Part shown: positions 42,610 through 53,647 of the stretch, in pieces
Layout of the letters: every line of letters begins with the position of its first letter
Position numbering within the stretch: the stretch's first letter is position 1
Source of the DNA: Septoria linicola
Taxonomy: Eukaryota > Ascomycota > Dothideomycetes > Mycosphaerellales > Mycosphaerellaceae
Reading direction: 5' to 3'
Length of the DNA: 64,000 nucleotides
NCBI GenBank assembly: GCA_024114885.1
Contig: CP099419.1
Coordinates: 1,178,001 to 1,242,000 of the forward strand
Translations under genes and position numbers: made by a program
Notes under the pieces: generated by a model
Told to the model about the DNA's origin: nothing
Databases searched by the model: none
What the model saw: only the letters and a program-made list of their open reading frames with translations

Positions 42610-44606
42610 TTACAGCTTGTGGACAGAGTCGTTCTTCGACCAGCGTCTGAAGCTCTTGCCGAAAAAGTAGAACGGTATCCCGAACAGACACCACAGCGTG
42701 ATCAGACTCATGTTTGTCATGATCGGTGGGATGAAGCCACTCTTCATGATCCAAGGCGTGATGAACTCTGCGAAACCGTAACCCCACAGATTCTTGTTGA
42801 CTGTGATCGAAACCATGAGTGGCCCAGCTACCGGCTTGTACGAGTCTACGGCGTATGTTGTAACCATTGCTGGAAGTGCTGCAACTTGGATACCTGCGCA
42901 GGCATAGCCGACGATAACGATTACCTCCCACGGCCACTTGCGATCATAGCCAAATGCAACGATGAAGTTGCCAAGTATCATGATTGCGACGTATGGAACT
43001 GCTGAAGTTTAGCGAAGGCAGGAGCGAGTGATGATTGGAGTACATACTCATAGCAGGTAGACGCATCTCAGGCTCTCGAATGCCACGGTTTCTCTTTGTA
43101 GCTCTCGCGCTCACCCAGTCACTTAGCGGTCCAGCAGTGAAAAGGCCAATCATCGCACCGATCAGAATGGCGAAGTTCAGAAAGCCAATTGTCTGCGAGC
43201 TCATGTTGTATGGCGGCGCTGCAAAGTTCTGGGCTTGCGTGAGATTGACGGTCAGGAAAGAACTGCAGGACCAGGATACAACAAATGACGAGAACTCCAC
43301 GATTGGGAAAGCAAAGAGTTTCCATGGAGTCCACAGGTCCAAGAACATGCTCTTCCAGGGATTGGCAGTGGGTGTGTAGATGCCCCATTGACGCTTGCTT
43401 GGAGCGCCTTTTCCAAGCCATGGGTCTCGGTTGGCCGTCGTCGTGGGCTGAAGTGTGTTGTGGGTTTGGATTCGGGTGATCTTGCCGCCGCTCTTCTCGG
43501 AGTCCTGCCAGTCATCAGCGAGGACCATTCGCGGTCGCTGGAAGAGGTCAGTACACGTACGCTGATAATGAACTTGCCCACGTTCCGAACGTTATACAGG
43601 ACATACCTCCACTGTGTCAGCACTACTCGAGGTCTTTGTATCAATATCCTTGATGGCTACTGACGAGGTACCAATTTCGTCCGGGCGAGGACGGTGCCAT
43701 TTGGTCTCGGGAAACATGACTGTGGTTGTTTGTCAGCCTCTGGTTCATAACATTCGACCGAGTCGCCTTACAGATGACCATGATTAATGAGAGCCCGATG
43801 ACGCCTGCGTTGAGCCACCAGAAGCTGCGCCATCCAAGATGCAAGGCCATGGAGCCACTGACAATCTGCAAAGTGTCAGAATATGGCGTTGTCCTCAATG
43901 GTTCAGGGCTTTCAGCCTACCGGCCCGACCATCAGACTGCCCATGTAGAACACCCAATATACAGTATTCCAGTAGCCACGATCGTGAAGGAAGAAGATGT
44001 CTGCAATGACAGCAGGCTGTATCGTCTCGGCAGGTCCAGCACCAATACCATTGAGGACACAAGCGCCCATGAATGAACCGTATGTATTTGCACGTGCCCT
44101 CCATATTGATGCAACGAGGCATACAATCTGCGAAAGGATGAACACCGGGCGCCGACCGCAGGATGTACTGATGGGAACCCTACCGGCATTGGTCAAACAA
44201 GATCTCTCCGGCCTTGCGCACGCACCACTTACCAAATGAAGTTGCTAAAACCCAAGACAAGAATGCAGACGCCGGTGAATTTGACGACGTTGTGCAGATC
44301 AGAGTTGAATTCCTTGATGTAGTCTCCAAACATAGGCGCCAGCGCTAATGGTCCGAAGCCTTGTGTGAAAGTGACCATCGTGGTCGATATGATACACAGC
44401 ATCTTCCATAGCGGACTCCAATTTAGGGGATCGTGAGGGTCGTCCGAAGGCTGTGGCACCAGGACATGAGAACCGCCTTTGACGAAGTGATGTGAGCCGA
44501 CATCTGTCATCACCTCCGTCCCAGGGACGATGTCGACGTGAAGTTCCTGCTCCAACTCATGGAGTTCCTGCATCCTCAGATTTGTTAGCGGTATGTCGTC
44601 GGACAT
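42610..44606 (-). CDS. MFS transporter
   Basis: A major facilitator of 573 residues in six exons: 44606-44233, 44179-43921, 43865-43772, 43719-43607, 43537-43048 and 43001-42610 (1722 nt, in frame). The ATG at 44606 begins MSDDIPLTNLRMQEL. A cytosolic N-terminus ends DDPHDPLNWSPLWK before TM1. Motif A is VPISTSCGRRPVFI; the TM4-5 region reads GIGAGPAETIQPAV and MVGPIVSGSMALHLGWRSFWW. The central loop is long (from FPETKWHRPRPDE to PTANPWKSMFLDLW). The second half ends IPFYFFGKSFRRWSKNDS. This belongs to the fungal DHA1-type branch near drug and polyamine exporters, but the substrate is unknown. The gene converges on the GST, a pairing that could suit detoxification (inference). Confidence 0.88.
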
Positions 44607-47360
44607 GATTGCGCGTGGGAACAACGTGCTCTTGCGTTTGCGTTCATCTCCATTTTGATTACAGTAAAGGGCCGTGCCTCCTAAGCCAGCAGATTGAGTT
44701 GTCCTGGGGAACAGGAAAGGAGTGGGAACCAATATCGCAGCGGTAGGGAAGCCCCTAAAGAATGCTGTGTTGAGCACCAACCTTGCGGATAGCAGACCAC
44801 ATGAGAGCAGGGTTCAATGCCCGTTTTTATAAACTCTCCCAGCATGGCAAACTCACGATGCCTCCGCTGTGACGGAGTTTCAGGTCAATGAACTACCACG
44901 CGGGAACACAATGCCGCCCTCTTCTTCCGCAGCACTGTGCCTGCCGCCTCGCGGTCTGGACTCATATCGGTGGTGCCATTATGATTCGTTGACGACCATG
45001 AGGCGCATTGGGCTATTGCCGCGTCTCCAATCCTGTGCGCCTGGCCAGGCGTAGCTTGACATGCCGGACTATCTGGTGACCAGGATGACAGGACTTGCAG
45101 TACGCCGTGGCGTTGATCTTTGTGGAGTGCAGACGAGTTCGCGGAGAAAAGGACATGGATCTTGCGTAGGGCATCCATTGACGGCAGGTGTCAAGTCATC
45201 TGTCTAAGCGAGGTCGAGGAGCCGTGACCTCGGATCCTGATGATGTGGTGTACCGCGATGTCGTCGAGAAGACGGCGGCAGATGGTGAAGTGCACTTGCC
45301 GGATTTCAGAATCACGATGATTGGACCTTTTCTCTTCGCAACGTCGCACTCCCAACTTCAGCACTTCCAACAACCTTTGCGACGAGCCACGTTCTGGGTT
45401 GCATGCATTGACGCCGCAAAAAGGGCATCGCTTCTGTGCCTGTTGTTGTCGGACCGTGCGCCCAGGCGAGACTCTTTTGGATGGCGGAGGTGGCAATGGC
45501 TGGCACTGCAACGAGCTGCTTACCAAATGCTCTCAGGCACAGCTGCTCAGCTACAGACGTCCACCACGCGTCTTTCCTCCTCATACACTTATCAGCAAAC
45601 CACTCCATCGGCATGAGATCCAAACTTGCACGATACCGTGCGTTTTGGCTGTGATGCCCTCTGGTGCAGAACTGCTCGCCAGTGATAGGCTTTGCTGAGG
45701 ACAGCATGTCCTGGTACTCAATCCGCAGGCACTGGAAGGCTATCGCTCCTGACTTTGCTCACCAGGCAAGCCACCCAAGTGCAGACAGTGCGCGTCAAGG
45801 CTTCGAAAGCAGCGCGTATCTGCACTTAGCAAAAGCAGACTTTTCAGGCGGCAGAACAGGAAGAAATGAGACACGATCGCGCACAGCACGTGGTAATGCT
45901 AGAACCACGTGGAGCCTTATAGGGGCTGTGAACTGCAATATAATGCATCTGGTAGAGGTGTGCCTGGACACGCCAGATTCTCGACTCGCTGCGAGTGTTC
46001 CTGGATCCTCACTGATGACAAGCGTTGCGGAAAGTGCATCGGACTGTAGCACAGCAGTATTCCATCTTATCTTTTGAATAGAGGCTGACGTTTTTGGGCG
46101 CAGTTGCGACTGATGACCGAATGAGAGACCCCAAATGCTTCACGAGCCGGGCTACTTTGACCGCACGGCTGTCACTCGTCATCCATCTCTCCAGGCCATG
46201 AATGTGCATATGGGCGCTGTAACTCGCAGTAGAGGTCGAAAGGATGATCAACGCTGAGGCCACAACAATTCACACGCGGAGTTGTAGACTGAGCGCATCA
46301 TCTGAAAGGTCTACTCTCACATACGTGGATTGTCATTCGTGCGTCGCATTTCGGTGTATGCCAAGGCCCATACAATCACCTACGCACGCACGAGCTGAGA
46401 GACGGCCAGAGACACACGCGCAGCTCTCAGACATGTGACTTTGTCTGTCTCTTGTTGTCAAGACCATTGATTGTGACACGCATGACTGCACGTCGGGCCA
46501 TGCAGGCTGTGCGGGATCGGCCGTGAACTTCACTTGCAACAATGGACGTTGCTCAACAATAGTCTTGTGGACAATGGCTTCTTCACAATTTCTCCGAAGA
46601 TGATCCACACAGATTAGCGCTTTATAGCTCACTATTGTTGATTTTGACCAGGTCATTGCAGAGGTGATTGATCTCGAGCATCGTATTGTTGACCTCAGTC
46701 AGCCTCGCTTCGATCGCAGAGGCCCCACGGACACCTGACATCCTTCTTGTTCGAGCTTTTGCATCTGCCTCTTCTCTTCACCAGAAACACTTTCGAATTC
46801 CGCAATAGTGGTCTCACTTTGAGCAAGCACACACGCCTTCACCAACACTTTTTGAACATTTTCCATCACTCTCCCTCCCAGCGAGTCATCAGCATTTCAA
46901 GAACGCATCACGACCAGATTCATTGGTCTTGACATCCACATTCAGGTCAAAGACTATTACTGGCTCCCACCGACGCATCAGTCACCTCTCAGTCAAGGCT
47001 ACGCATTAGTGCTCGAGTCCTGATCGTAATTGGTATCGCCGGCCTACGCACAAAATCCATCACTCAAGTTTCTTTGGGGTTTCCACCTTGCAAGACATCC
47101 GCCGTTTCCATTGCTCGGTATCAGCAGTCTTGGACATCGTGTAGTATTCATCACTAGTTCTTCTTGAGTGCTTCACGACCCAATCACGACCCAATCACGA
47201 CCAGATCCTCGAGTAGTACCAAAACCCGGCGTTCGTCAAGACCAACACAGAGTCTCCCAGCAGGATCCAGGCCGAGCAGCAACAGAGCTCGCCCAAGCAC
47301 GAGCTCGCAAGAACTAGCATATCCTCTCATCAACTATCACTTTCTCGCAAGTACTCCAAG
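44607..47360. other. Long intergenic region, no gene recognised
   Basis: About 2.75 kb, the longest gene-free stretch here, between two genes that point away from each other. Several open frames (for example 45188-45616 and 45664-46077 plus, 45312-45707 minus) have no start context, domain or splice support. The last 400 bases are CT-rich and probably form the leader of the PHD gene. Confidence 0.45.
47173..47203. repeat. Short tandem repeat in PHD gene leader
   Basis: An 11-base unit TCACGACCCAA occurs about 2.8 times in a row (47173-47203), 160 bases before the PHD-finger start codon. It is probably in the 5' leader. Confidence 0.7.
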
Positions 47361-48764
47361 ATGGATTCTTCTTTGTCTTACCTCGACACTACTGAGCGCC
47401 AGACTCGTATGAACTCTGCCCAGAACGAAGTCCTCGAGTGGGAACTCAACGGTACTATCGTCAACGAGCACTACAGCAAAGACGAGTATTTCCAGAGACG
47501 CTTCAATCACCTCGGCCGTCACCCAGACTATCGCACCAACCTACGTCTCGCTCCCGTCGCCAGAAGAGACGCTGATCTGGTCTACAACTCCCAGACAAAC
47601 GCTATGTCCGTTCAAGCTATTCGTCAGGTCGAGCTTCAGCATCACTTTTGCCCTCTACTACCACTGCCCACGACTGCAAATGTTGAGACAGCAGATGACA
47701 CTCTCGATTCGTATCCTGCGACAGAATGGCAGCCTCAGCAAGCAGCAAACACGCCAGCTGCCATGCTGTATCCTGGCAACAGCGCTTCCGTCAATCGCGC
47801 GCGTGCCCATAATTACCAGATGGAGGGCCCTGTGCTCAACCCACCACGATCACCAAAGACGATGGCGCAAATTATTCGTGATCTCAACTCCCCTCTCGGC
47901 ACGCGTGATCTTCCACCACCACAATACCGTGCCGAGCAAGGTGTCTCTGCCGTCGGTAACCGCGCAATACACGTGCCGGTGAAGACACCACTCAAGACCG
48001 GCGAGAAACGTCGTCACTCGCAGATCGAAGCCGGCGATGGCGATGAGCAGTTCCGTGGTGATGGCAGCGACCAAGCCAACGAGGAGACCTCTGCTCGCGA
48101 TTCGCCATCGCCCGGCCCAGCGAAGCGACTTCGTCTCCAAGGAGCCCCTCTCCGCAACGCTGGTGCCGACCAGGCCACCGGGGCTCCAACCGGTGCGCCT
48201 CGCATCAAGCTGGCCGCGCCGAGAAAGACTGGAGCGCCTGCTCCACCTCCAATCAACGGCAACCTCACCGGCGTCGTTTCCGGCGCCCGCCTCCCCAAGA
48301 CCATCAGAGAAGCCACCGACGGCGCCGTGGAGCGTCGACAGGTGCTGGAGAGGGCACATCTCGTCAGCAATCGCAGCGCCCGTAACCTCGACCTCCCACC
48401 AGAATTCTTCTCGACATACAACTTCACAGCAGAAGAGAAGGCCAACATCGGCAACGATGATGGCCCGATCCGATGCATTTGTGGCGAGGGAGAGGTTGCG
48501 GGCAAAGCAGACTGGATCCAGTGCGATGGCGACGACTGTGGCGTTTGGCAGCACGTTGTGTGCATGGAAGATGCTGTGCAGAAAACGGAGAAAGAACGAC
48601 AGGCCGCCAAGTACTTGTGCCAAGTGTGTAGCCCCTGGGCGCACAGAAGAACGATTCAGAGACTGAGGAGACAGAACCCAAATCCGGTGGCGAGAGCTGA
48701 AGCAGAGGCTGGCAACGATGAAGAAGATGGAGATGACGAAGATGAAGATGAAGACGATGAGTGA
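47361..48764 (+). CDS. PHD-finger protein
   Basis: An intronless 467-residue nuclear protein, likely a chromatin reader. The ATG at 47361 (CCAAGATGG) begins MDSSLSYLDTTERQ. The PHD finger near residues 371-420 reads IRCICGEGEVAGKADWIQCD, then GVWQHVVC and YLCQVC, giving the C4HC3 ligand pattern. The Trp of DWIQCD fits the aromatic residue often used to bind methylated H3K4. The middle region is Pro/Ala-rich with basic patches (KRLRLQG). The tail is a nearly pure Glu/Asp run (EEDGDDEDEDEDDE). The N-terminal 150 residues (QRRFNHLGRHPDYRTNLRLA) are not a domain I know. Yeast relatives with a single PHD include SET3/CTI6-type proteins, but the assignment is open. Confidence 0.85.
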   Translation: MDSSLSYLDTTERQTRMNSAQNEVLEWELNGTIVNEHYSKDEYFQRRFNHLGRHPDYRTNLRLAPVARRDADLVYNSQTNAMSVQAIRQVELQHHFCPLLPLPTTANVETADDTLDSYPATEWQPQQAANTPAAMLYPGNSASVNRARAHNYQMEGPVLNPPRSPKTMAQIIRDLNSPLGTRDLPPPQYRAEQGVSAVGNRAIHVPVKTPLKTGEKRRHSQIEAGDGDEQFRGDGSDQANEETSARDSPSPGPAKRLRLQGAPLRNAGADQATGAPTGAPRIKLAAPRKTGAPAPPPINGNLTGVVSGARLPKTIREATDGAVERRQVLERAHLVSNRSARNLDLPPEFFSTYNFTAEEKANIGNDDGPIRCICGEGEVAGKADWIQCDGDDCGVWQHVVCMEDAVQKTEKERQAAKYLCQVCSPWAHRRTIQRLRRQNPNPVARAEAEAGNDEEDGDDEDEDEDDE

Positions 48765-49020
48765 GGAGGACGATACCCCACGAGAACCACGAGCATGACA
48801 CGAGCACCACGAGAGACGAATTGACGAGTAAATTGGCTGTAATTGTGCATTGTACACTACGATCCAGGCTGTAGCAGCAGCAGAAGCAGCAGAAAAGCTG
48901 TCTTGGGTATCATCAGATGCCACCAAAATGCAACACCCACCATTGACGCAGTATTTTCCATCTTTCCTTCCAACACCATGCTTTGAACGCTATCACATTG
49001 AAAAAGGCACGCCTCGCACG

Positions 49021-50412
49021 CTAATGAACATGTGGTTCCTCATGTATGGGACCCATTCTTGCCACTGACTGTAAAGAGCTTCTAGCCGACCGCCCCCTTC
49101 CATTTCCCGTAGGAGAGCTTCCAGGAGATTCGTCTCGCGCATACAGTAATTGCGGCGGCAGAAGAGGACTTTCGGGTCCTGCGGGTCTTGCTTCCGGGTT
49201 GCCGTAGAATCTTCCACCTGCAGCTCCACCAGCAACTCCAGCTGCGCCTTCATATGTCGATGGCAATAGCGAAATGCCAGACTCAGCTCGGGAATGGTTC
49301 TCAGATGTTCTAGGTGGAGTTGTGGCTGGATCGTAGAGCCATGCGACCTCTGGGTAGGCACGATTCGACCTCTTTGATGTCGATCGCTGCATTGCGCCAA
49401 AGAATGGCTTGCCCTGCTGCCTTCTCCGTGCCAACAGCAATGCCGTCAGAAGAATTAAGACAACGCCTGCTGTGACGCCCGTCGCAATTCCAGCGATCGA
49501 GCCTTGACGCAGTTGATTGCCAGTGTTGGCGGTTGGTGCCAATGTCGTCGCTGAGCTGTCCGTTGCCGATGCGGTCGAGCTCGATCGCGTGCTTGTGGTG
49601 AAGATCGAGGAAGCAGAAGACGTCCTGGTCGTAGAGGTAGTGTCTGTTGGTCGAGATGTCGACGCTCTGGTCCTTGATGTTCGCTCTGCTGGTAGAAATC
49701 GAGTCGTGTCGATGTCGAGCTCCGAAGCAATGGAAGAAGCAACATCGCTGGGTAGTGCTGAGAACAAGACTCCTAACGCGTTTGGAGGTTCCGTAGTCTC
49801 TGGTTCTGGGCCAGTAGTCTCCGCCGATGTAGGGCTTATAACAGCAGTCGGTATTCGATCGTTGTCTGACATTTGTGCGGCGGCGGTCGCGCCAGAGGCC
49901 TGACTCGGATAGGTGTCTGTGTTTAGCGCAACAAGACCAGGGAAGAGTGAGGCAGATGCTTCATTTTGTTCGTAGTCGCCGAAAGATGTATGTACCACCA
50001 CTGCAGTGGCGTATGTTGCCAAAAATGTCGGTGCTGATGTGGATTCCCCTCTTTGGGGCGGTTCTGAAGGATCGTCGCGCGTGGCAGTGCTCAGAAACGT
50101 GGTTGGATTGGTTGAGGGCACAACACCTGCATATGTTTGCATCACGGAACTCATGCTAGTGGTGCATGGTGGACTGCTCGATGAACTTGCTTCTCCCGCT
50201 GTGTCATAAGGTGATGCGCTGGACGTGTGCTGTGCCTCGCTGCTTGCATATTGCGTCGTCGAGGTCGGTCCCGTGCTTTGCACATAGCTATCGCTCACTG
50301 CTGCTCCTATCGTAGGCTCAATTAACGTGGTAGAATCTGTTGTGGCTGCATGAGTCGATTCAATTCCAGCCTGTAGACCAAGCAGTGATACCAGCAGATT
50401 CTCGCGACGCAT
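49021..50412 (-). CDS. Ser/Thr-rich single-pass membrane protein (sensor-like)
   Basis: An intronless 463-residue protein. A short signal peptide (MRRENLLVSLLGLQAGIESTHA) is followed by about 290 residues of Ser/Thr/Ala/Pro-rich sequence, expected to be heavily O-mannosylated. One strong transmembrane helix, IAGIATGVTAGVVLILLTALLL, then RRRQQGKPF as stop-transfer, and a cytosolic tail of about 125 residues with PEVAWLYDP. The plan is that of Mid2/Mtl1- or WSC-type cell-wall stress sensors, but neither a WSC cysteine domain nor other cysteine-rich domain is present. Function is inferred from architecture only. Confidence 0.78.
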   Translation of the reverse strand: MRRENLLVSLLGLQAGIESTHAATTDSTTLIEPTIGAAVSDSYVQSTGPTSTTQYASSEAQHTSSASPYDTAGEASSSSSPPCTTSMSSVMQTYAGVVPSTNPTTFLSTATRDDPSEPPQRGESTSAPTFLATYATAVVVHTSFGDYEQNEASASLFPGLVALNTDTYPSQASGATAAAQMSDNDRIPTAVISPTSAETTGPEPETTEPPNALGVLFSALPSDVASSIASELDIDTTRFLPAERTSRTRASTSRPTDTTSTTRTSSASSIFTTSTRSSSTASATDSSATTLAPTANTGNQLRQGSIAGIATGVTAGVVLILLTALLLARRRQQGKPFFGAMQRSTSKRSNRAYPEVAWLYDPATTPPRTSENHSRAESGISLLPSTYEGAAGVAGGAAGGRFYGNPEARPAGPESPLLPPQLLYARDESPGSSPTGNGRGRSARSSLQSVARMGPIHEEPHVH

Positions 50413-51577
50413 GATGTCGATTGTAAATTAGCAAACCACGGTCTATCGCATGCAACGAGAAGGATTGAACAATGCATAGAGATACTACGAGGAAATGCAC
50501 GAATACTTGTTTGCATACCAACCAGATCGTGGAGTCTCATACCGAGATGAGCGAGCATGGCTCTGCCACGAAGCACCGCTCGATTGCTTCATCTTCCGTG
50601 CTGGGTGGTATGCACTGACCAAAGGCATTGCCCATCAAGCCGTCTTCAGCAATAATAGCAAAATGGCAATGTCCACCACTCTGAAGAGCATTCCTGCGAG
50701 TAGTTCGAGACCAGGAAGTAGCTGTGGCGCTGTTCTAAAACAAGGACGATAACCGGGCGCAGCCATGCAGGATGAGAAGCCAAATTAGCGAACGAATCCT
50801 TCAGGTCGTCTCGATGTAAGAGGCCCATCAACAGCCGGTCGTGATATTGCCATCGACCTGCGCCTACTACAATTCTTGAAAGGTGCAATAGCGAGGAGAT
50901 ACTTCTGGATGGGTGTTGATGAATCTGTAAGGAAGCAGAAGCTCCAAAACGCGAAAGGAGGAGCGCCCGCGCCAGAACAGCCTTGGCACGACGATTCACG
51001 CAGATATCACCACGAGACATTTCCTATATGGTTATATGACTAGGACATTATACAGCGACGCATCCGGCATAGCAGGCCTACGAGTGCGAGATTGATTCGC
51101 CAAAAGTGCGATTCTACAATATGCAGAGATCTTCCAGACCAAAGCCTCCAAGGTACACATTTCCAGTACCGCATCATAGTGTGGCTGCTGGTAGGCTCGG
51201 GATTCGACACTTATTTTGGCAGCTTCACTACTCTAGCAGTCAAACGATGCGATCACGTCAGGCCATGCTCCGAAAGTTGCTGGTCTCACACGATTGCTCG
51301 GCACTGACTTCATCGCCGGCGGAATAGTATCCAATTTCATGCTACCAACTCCATCGTATGATTAGGTCCACGCCCCCAAGCATGAGAACGACGCAGAATT
51401 CCACGTTCGGTATTGCTATCTGGCCATGGTTCACGAGACGCGTTTTGATACCTTCACGACTTTACGAGGCACAGAGGATGCCAATTTCGCAATTGGCTTC
51501 AGTTGTTTCTCGTAGCGCTGAAACCAGGCGTTGCCTTCGAGATAGAACACTCTGCGCAATACGGGCTCGTTGAGGTG
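50413..51577. other. Intergenic region, no gene recognised
   Basis: Between two minus-strand genes; the left part carries the promoter of the Ser/Thr-rich protein. Short frames lack supporting features. Confidence 0.45.
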
Positions 51578-52651
51578 CTACAATGGCGCAACAATGATGT
51601 CCCAGGCAGCTTCGCGAAGCAGTGAAAGCGACTTTGTGATCAGAGTCTCGCAGCAATCGATGGCGCGTTCTGGCACTTGCTGATGTTGCGCTTCTCTCAG
51701 CAGTACGGTGCGAAAGGTATCTGCTGCTGGAACACTGGTGAATGCAACCCGGGAATTGTCGAGTGCATTCAGCTGCATTAGAGCTAGTCGTACGTAGGCT
51801 TGAGTGTGCTGTCGTGCCGCAGTCCAGCCCTCTGTTTGACAGAAGAACATGGTGAGAATGGCCAGACTGTCAAGAAGCAAACTATCACGATCGATGTTGC
51901 TCGCCGACAAAGCTCTGATCGTCTGGCGGTAAACAAGACCCCTCAGGGCTAATACCTCGTTCGAAGTGTGCGGACCAATTTTGTTTGGGTCGTGGTGGGC
52001 ATCCATCCATCGATGTTGATCGCCCCAAGGCCTGAACTTGATGAAAAGCCAGGCACTAAGCATGATAACATCACCAATTGCCGGAAGGTAGGATATATTC
52101 GCCGCTTCAGCTCCCTCGTTGATCCCGTCGATACCGTCAAGATAGACCTGTAGCCGTTCGCGCTGGGCCTTTCTACAAGCCGCACTAGTTTTGTGCGCCG
52201 CAAGGCTTCTAGGGTGCACATGCTTCGCGCACAGCTCGCACGGCACTGTGGCGCCAATTTTGCCGCCATGCTGAGTATGCATGTGCCAAACCAAGATATC
52301 CTGTCGTGAAAACTCGTGGTCACAATGGAAGCAGGGAAACTCCAGTGGACCATCAGCCCGGTGAATTGTTCGAATATGCCTGTAGAGGCTCTTGCGCAGA
52401 GCGAATTGGCGCTGACAGTGCGGACACGCGAAGACAGATTCGTGACTCAATTTTCGGACACCACGAGTCGAGTGGCCTTGGACGCTGGCATCGGGAACAT
52501 CGTGAAGGCTGATGACGCCAGTTTGCATGTACGCATAAATGGTGTCAGATATGTCGTCGGCTGTCGTAAAGAGTGCCATAGCTGATGGCGCAGGTGCCGA
52601 TGAAGCTTGTGCGTGAGGAACAATGCCATTCTGCACGCTTTGCGGACTCAT
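51578..52651 (-). CDS. C2H2 zinc-finger transcription factor
   Basis: An intronless 357-residue protein. The ATG at 52651 begins MSPQSVQNGIVPH. Two C2H2 fingers are clear at about residues 75-96 (CPHCQRQFALRKSLYRHIRT IH) and 105-127 (CFHCDHEFSRQDILVWHMHT QH). A third unit, CELCAKHVHPRSLAAHKTSA AC, has Cys in place of the last His. The rest (ISYLPAIGDVIMLSAWLFIK, then LALRGLVYRQTIRALSASNI and TEGWTAARQHTQAYVRLALM) is helical and resembles the middle of fungal C2H2 factors with an attached regulatory domain. The protein is short for such factors and ends abruptly, so it may be truncated at the C-terminus. Targets are unknown. Confidence 0.8.
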   Translation of the reverse strand: MSPQSVQNGIVPHAQASSAPAPSAMALFTTADDISDTIYAYMQTGVISLHDVPDASVQGHSTRGVRKLSHESVFACPHCQRQFALRKSLYRHIRTIHRADGPLEFPCFHCDHEFSRQDILVWHMHTQHGGKIGATVPCELCAKHVHPRSLAAHKTSAACRKAQRERLQVYLDGIDGINEGAEAANISYLPAIGDVIMLSAWLFIKFRPWGDQHRWMDAHHDPNKIGPHTSNEVLALRGLVYRQTIRALSASNIDRDSLLLDSLAILTMFFCQTEGWTAARQHTQAYVRLALMQLNALDNSRVAFTSVPAADTFRTVLLREAQHQQVPERAIDCCETLITKSLSLLREAAWDIIVAPL

Positions 52652-53647
52652 GATCTGGTAAGGAAGCTGTTTCGTTGTTCACGAAGTACAGTGTGATGCT
52701 GCCAGCGGTCAGCCTGACTGAAGGTAAGCAGCTATATTTGCGCTGGATTGCTATATGCGTGGAGGCCAAATTCCGGGGCCGTAAAACATGCCTGCTCTCC
52801 TTGCGGCCATGGCAACTCTCAACAGAGCGCTAGGTGCGTACAGGTCGAACGCTATGAAGCGCGGCATAGGTCAGCTCTGACCAATGTCGACGAGGCTGAA
52901 GGCGATGCGATCGCATTGTCCTGTAGCCAAGTCTTCGATCAAAGCTTGCGGCTGCAGTGCAACATGCACTCCTCCGCTCTGGTCCAGGAAACTGGAGGTG
53001 AAATGGTCTGGAACTGTCTGTTGCAATCTTGCATGCTTTTGCTAGAAGGCAAATGGGCGAAGGATTTGAGTGGCGCAAGATCTAGTTAGAGTCTCGTGGA
53101 GGGCACATGGCGCGCCCCGCTGCTGGCGCATTGATGGCCAAGCTAGGAAGCTAGAAAGCAGCGACTGCAGCCCATCACACTTCTTTCGTGCTCCATATAG
53201 TCAGGCGTTTCGTAGACGGCATGCTGATAGCGAGTGATCGTTGATCGCACTCCGCATCAGCCCATGAAGAAGAAGGCTGAGCCGTTCAGCCGCCAAGGGC
53301 AACCAAGGAACGAGGAAGTGGCACGAGGCCTGGCCGCAAATGCAGTGTATACACCTAGAAGGCTAGAACGACGGCGTCAAACTCGTCTTCTGCGCCCTCT
53401 CTGCCCGAAGTAATAAACGTCTTTTCGCCCGACCGTAGCCTTCCTGACTGTGGCGTTTTTGCCCATGCGCATCAGCGCTGGCTGTCGGCGATATGCCTAA
53501 GCACCTGAAAGCTGCAAGACATGTCACCTTCCCAAATTATCATGGCCGTAATATTTGCATCGTCACATAGACGCTTCAAAGTCATCTTCTCTCGCATGCT
53601 TGTCCGTCATTGCTTGGAGAGAAGTGCTATCTCTCAATAGACACTTC
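52652..53647. other. Intergenic region, no gene recognised
   Basis: Promoter side of the C2H2 gene and 3' side of MTC1. No ORF here has domain or splice support. Confidence 0.45.

Noticed and set aside
45188..46077. Overlapping frames of 125-142 codons on both strands
   Set aside because: Several frames compete, none has recognisable motifs, and no splice model joins them.
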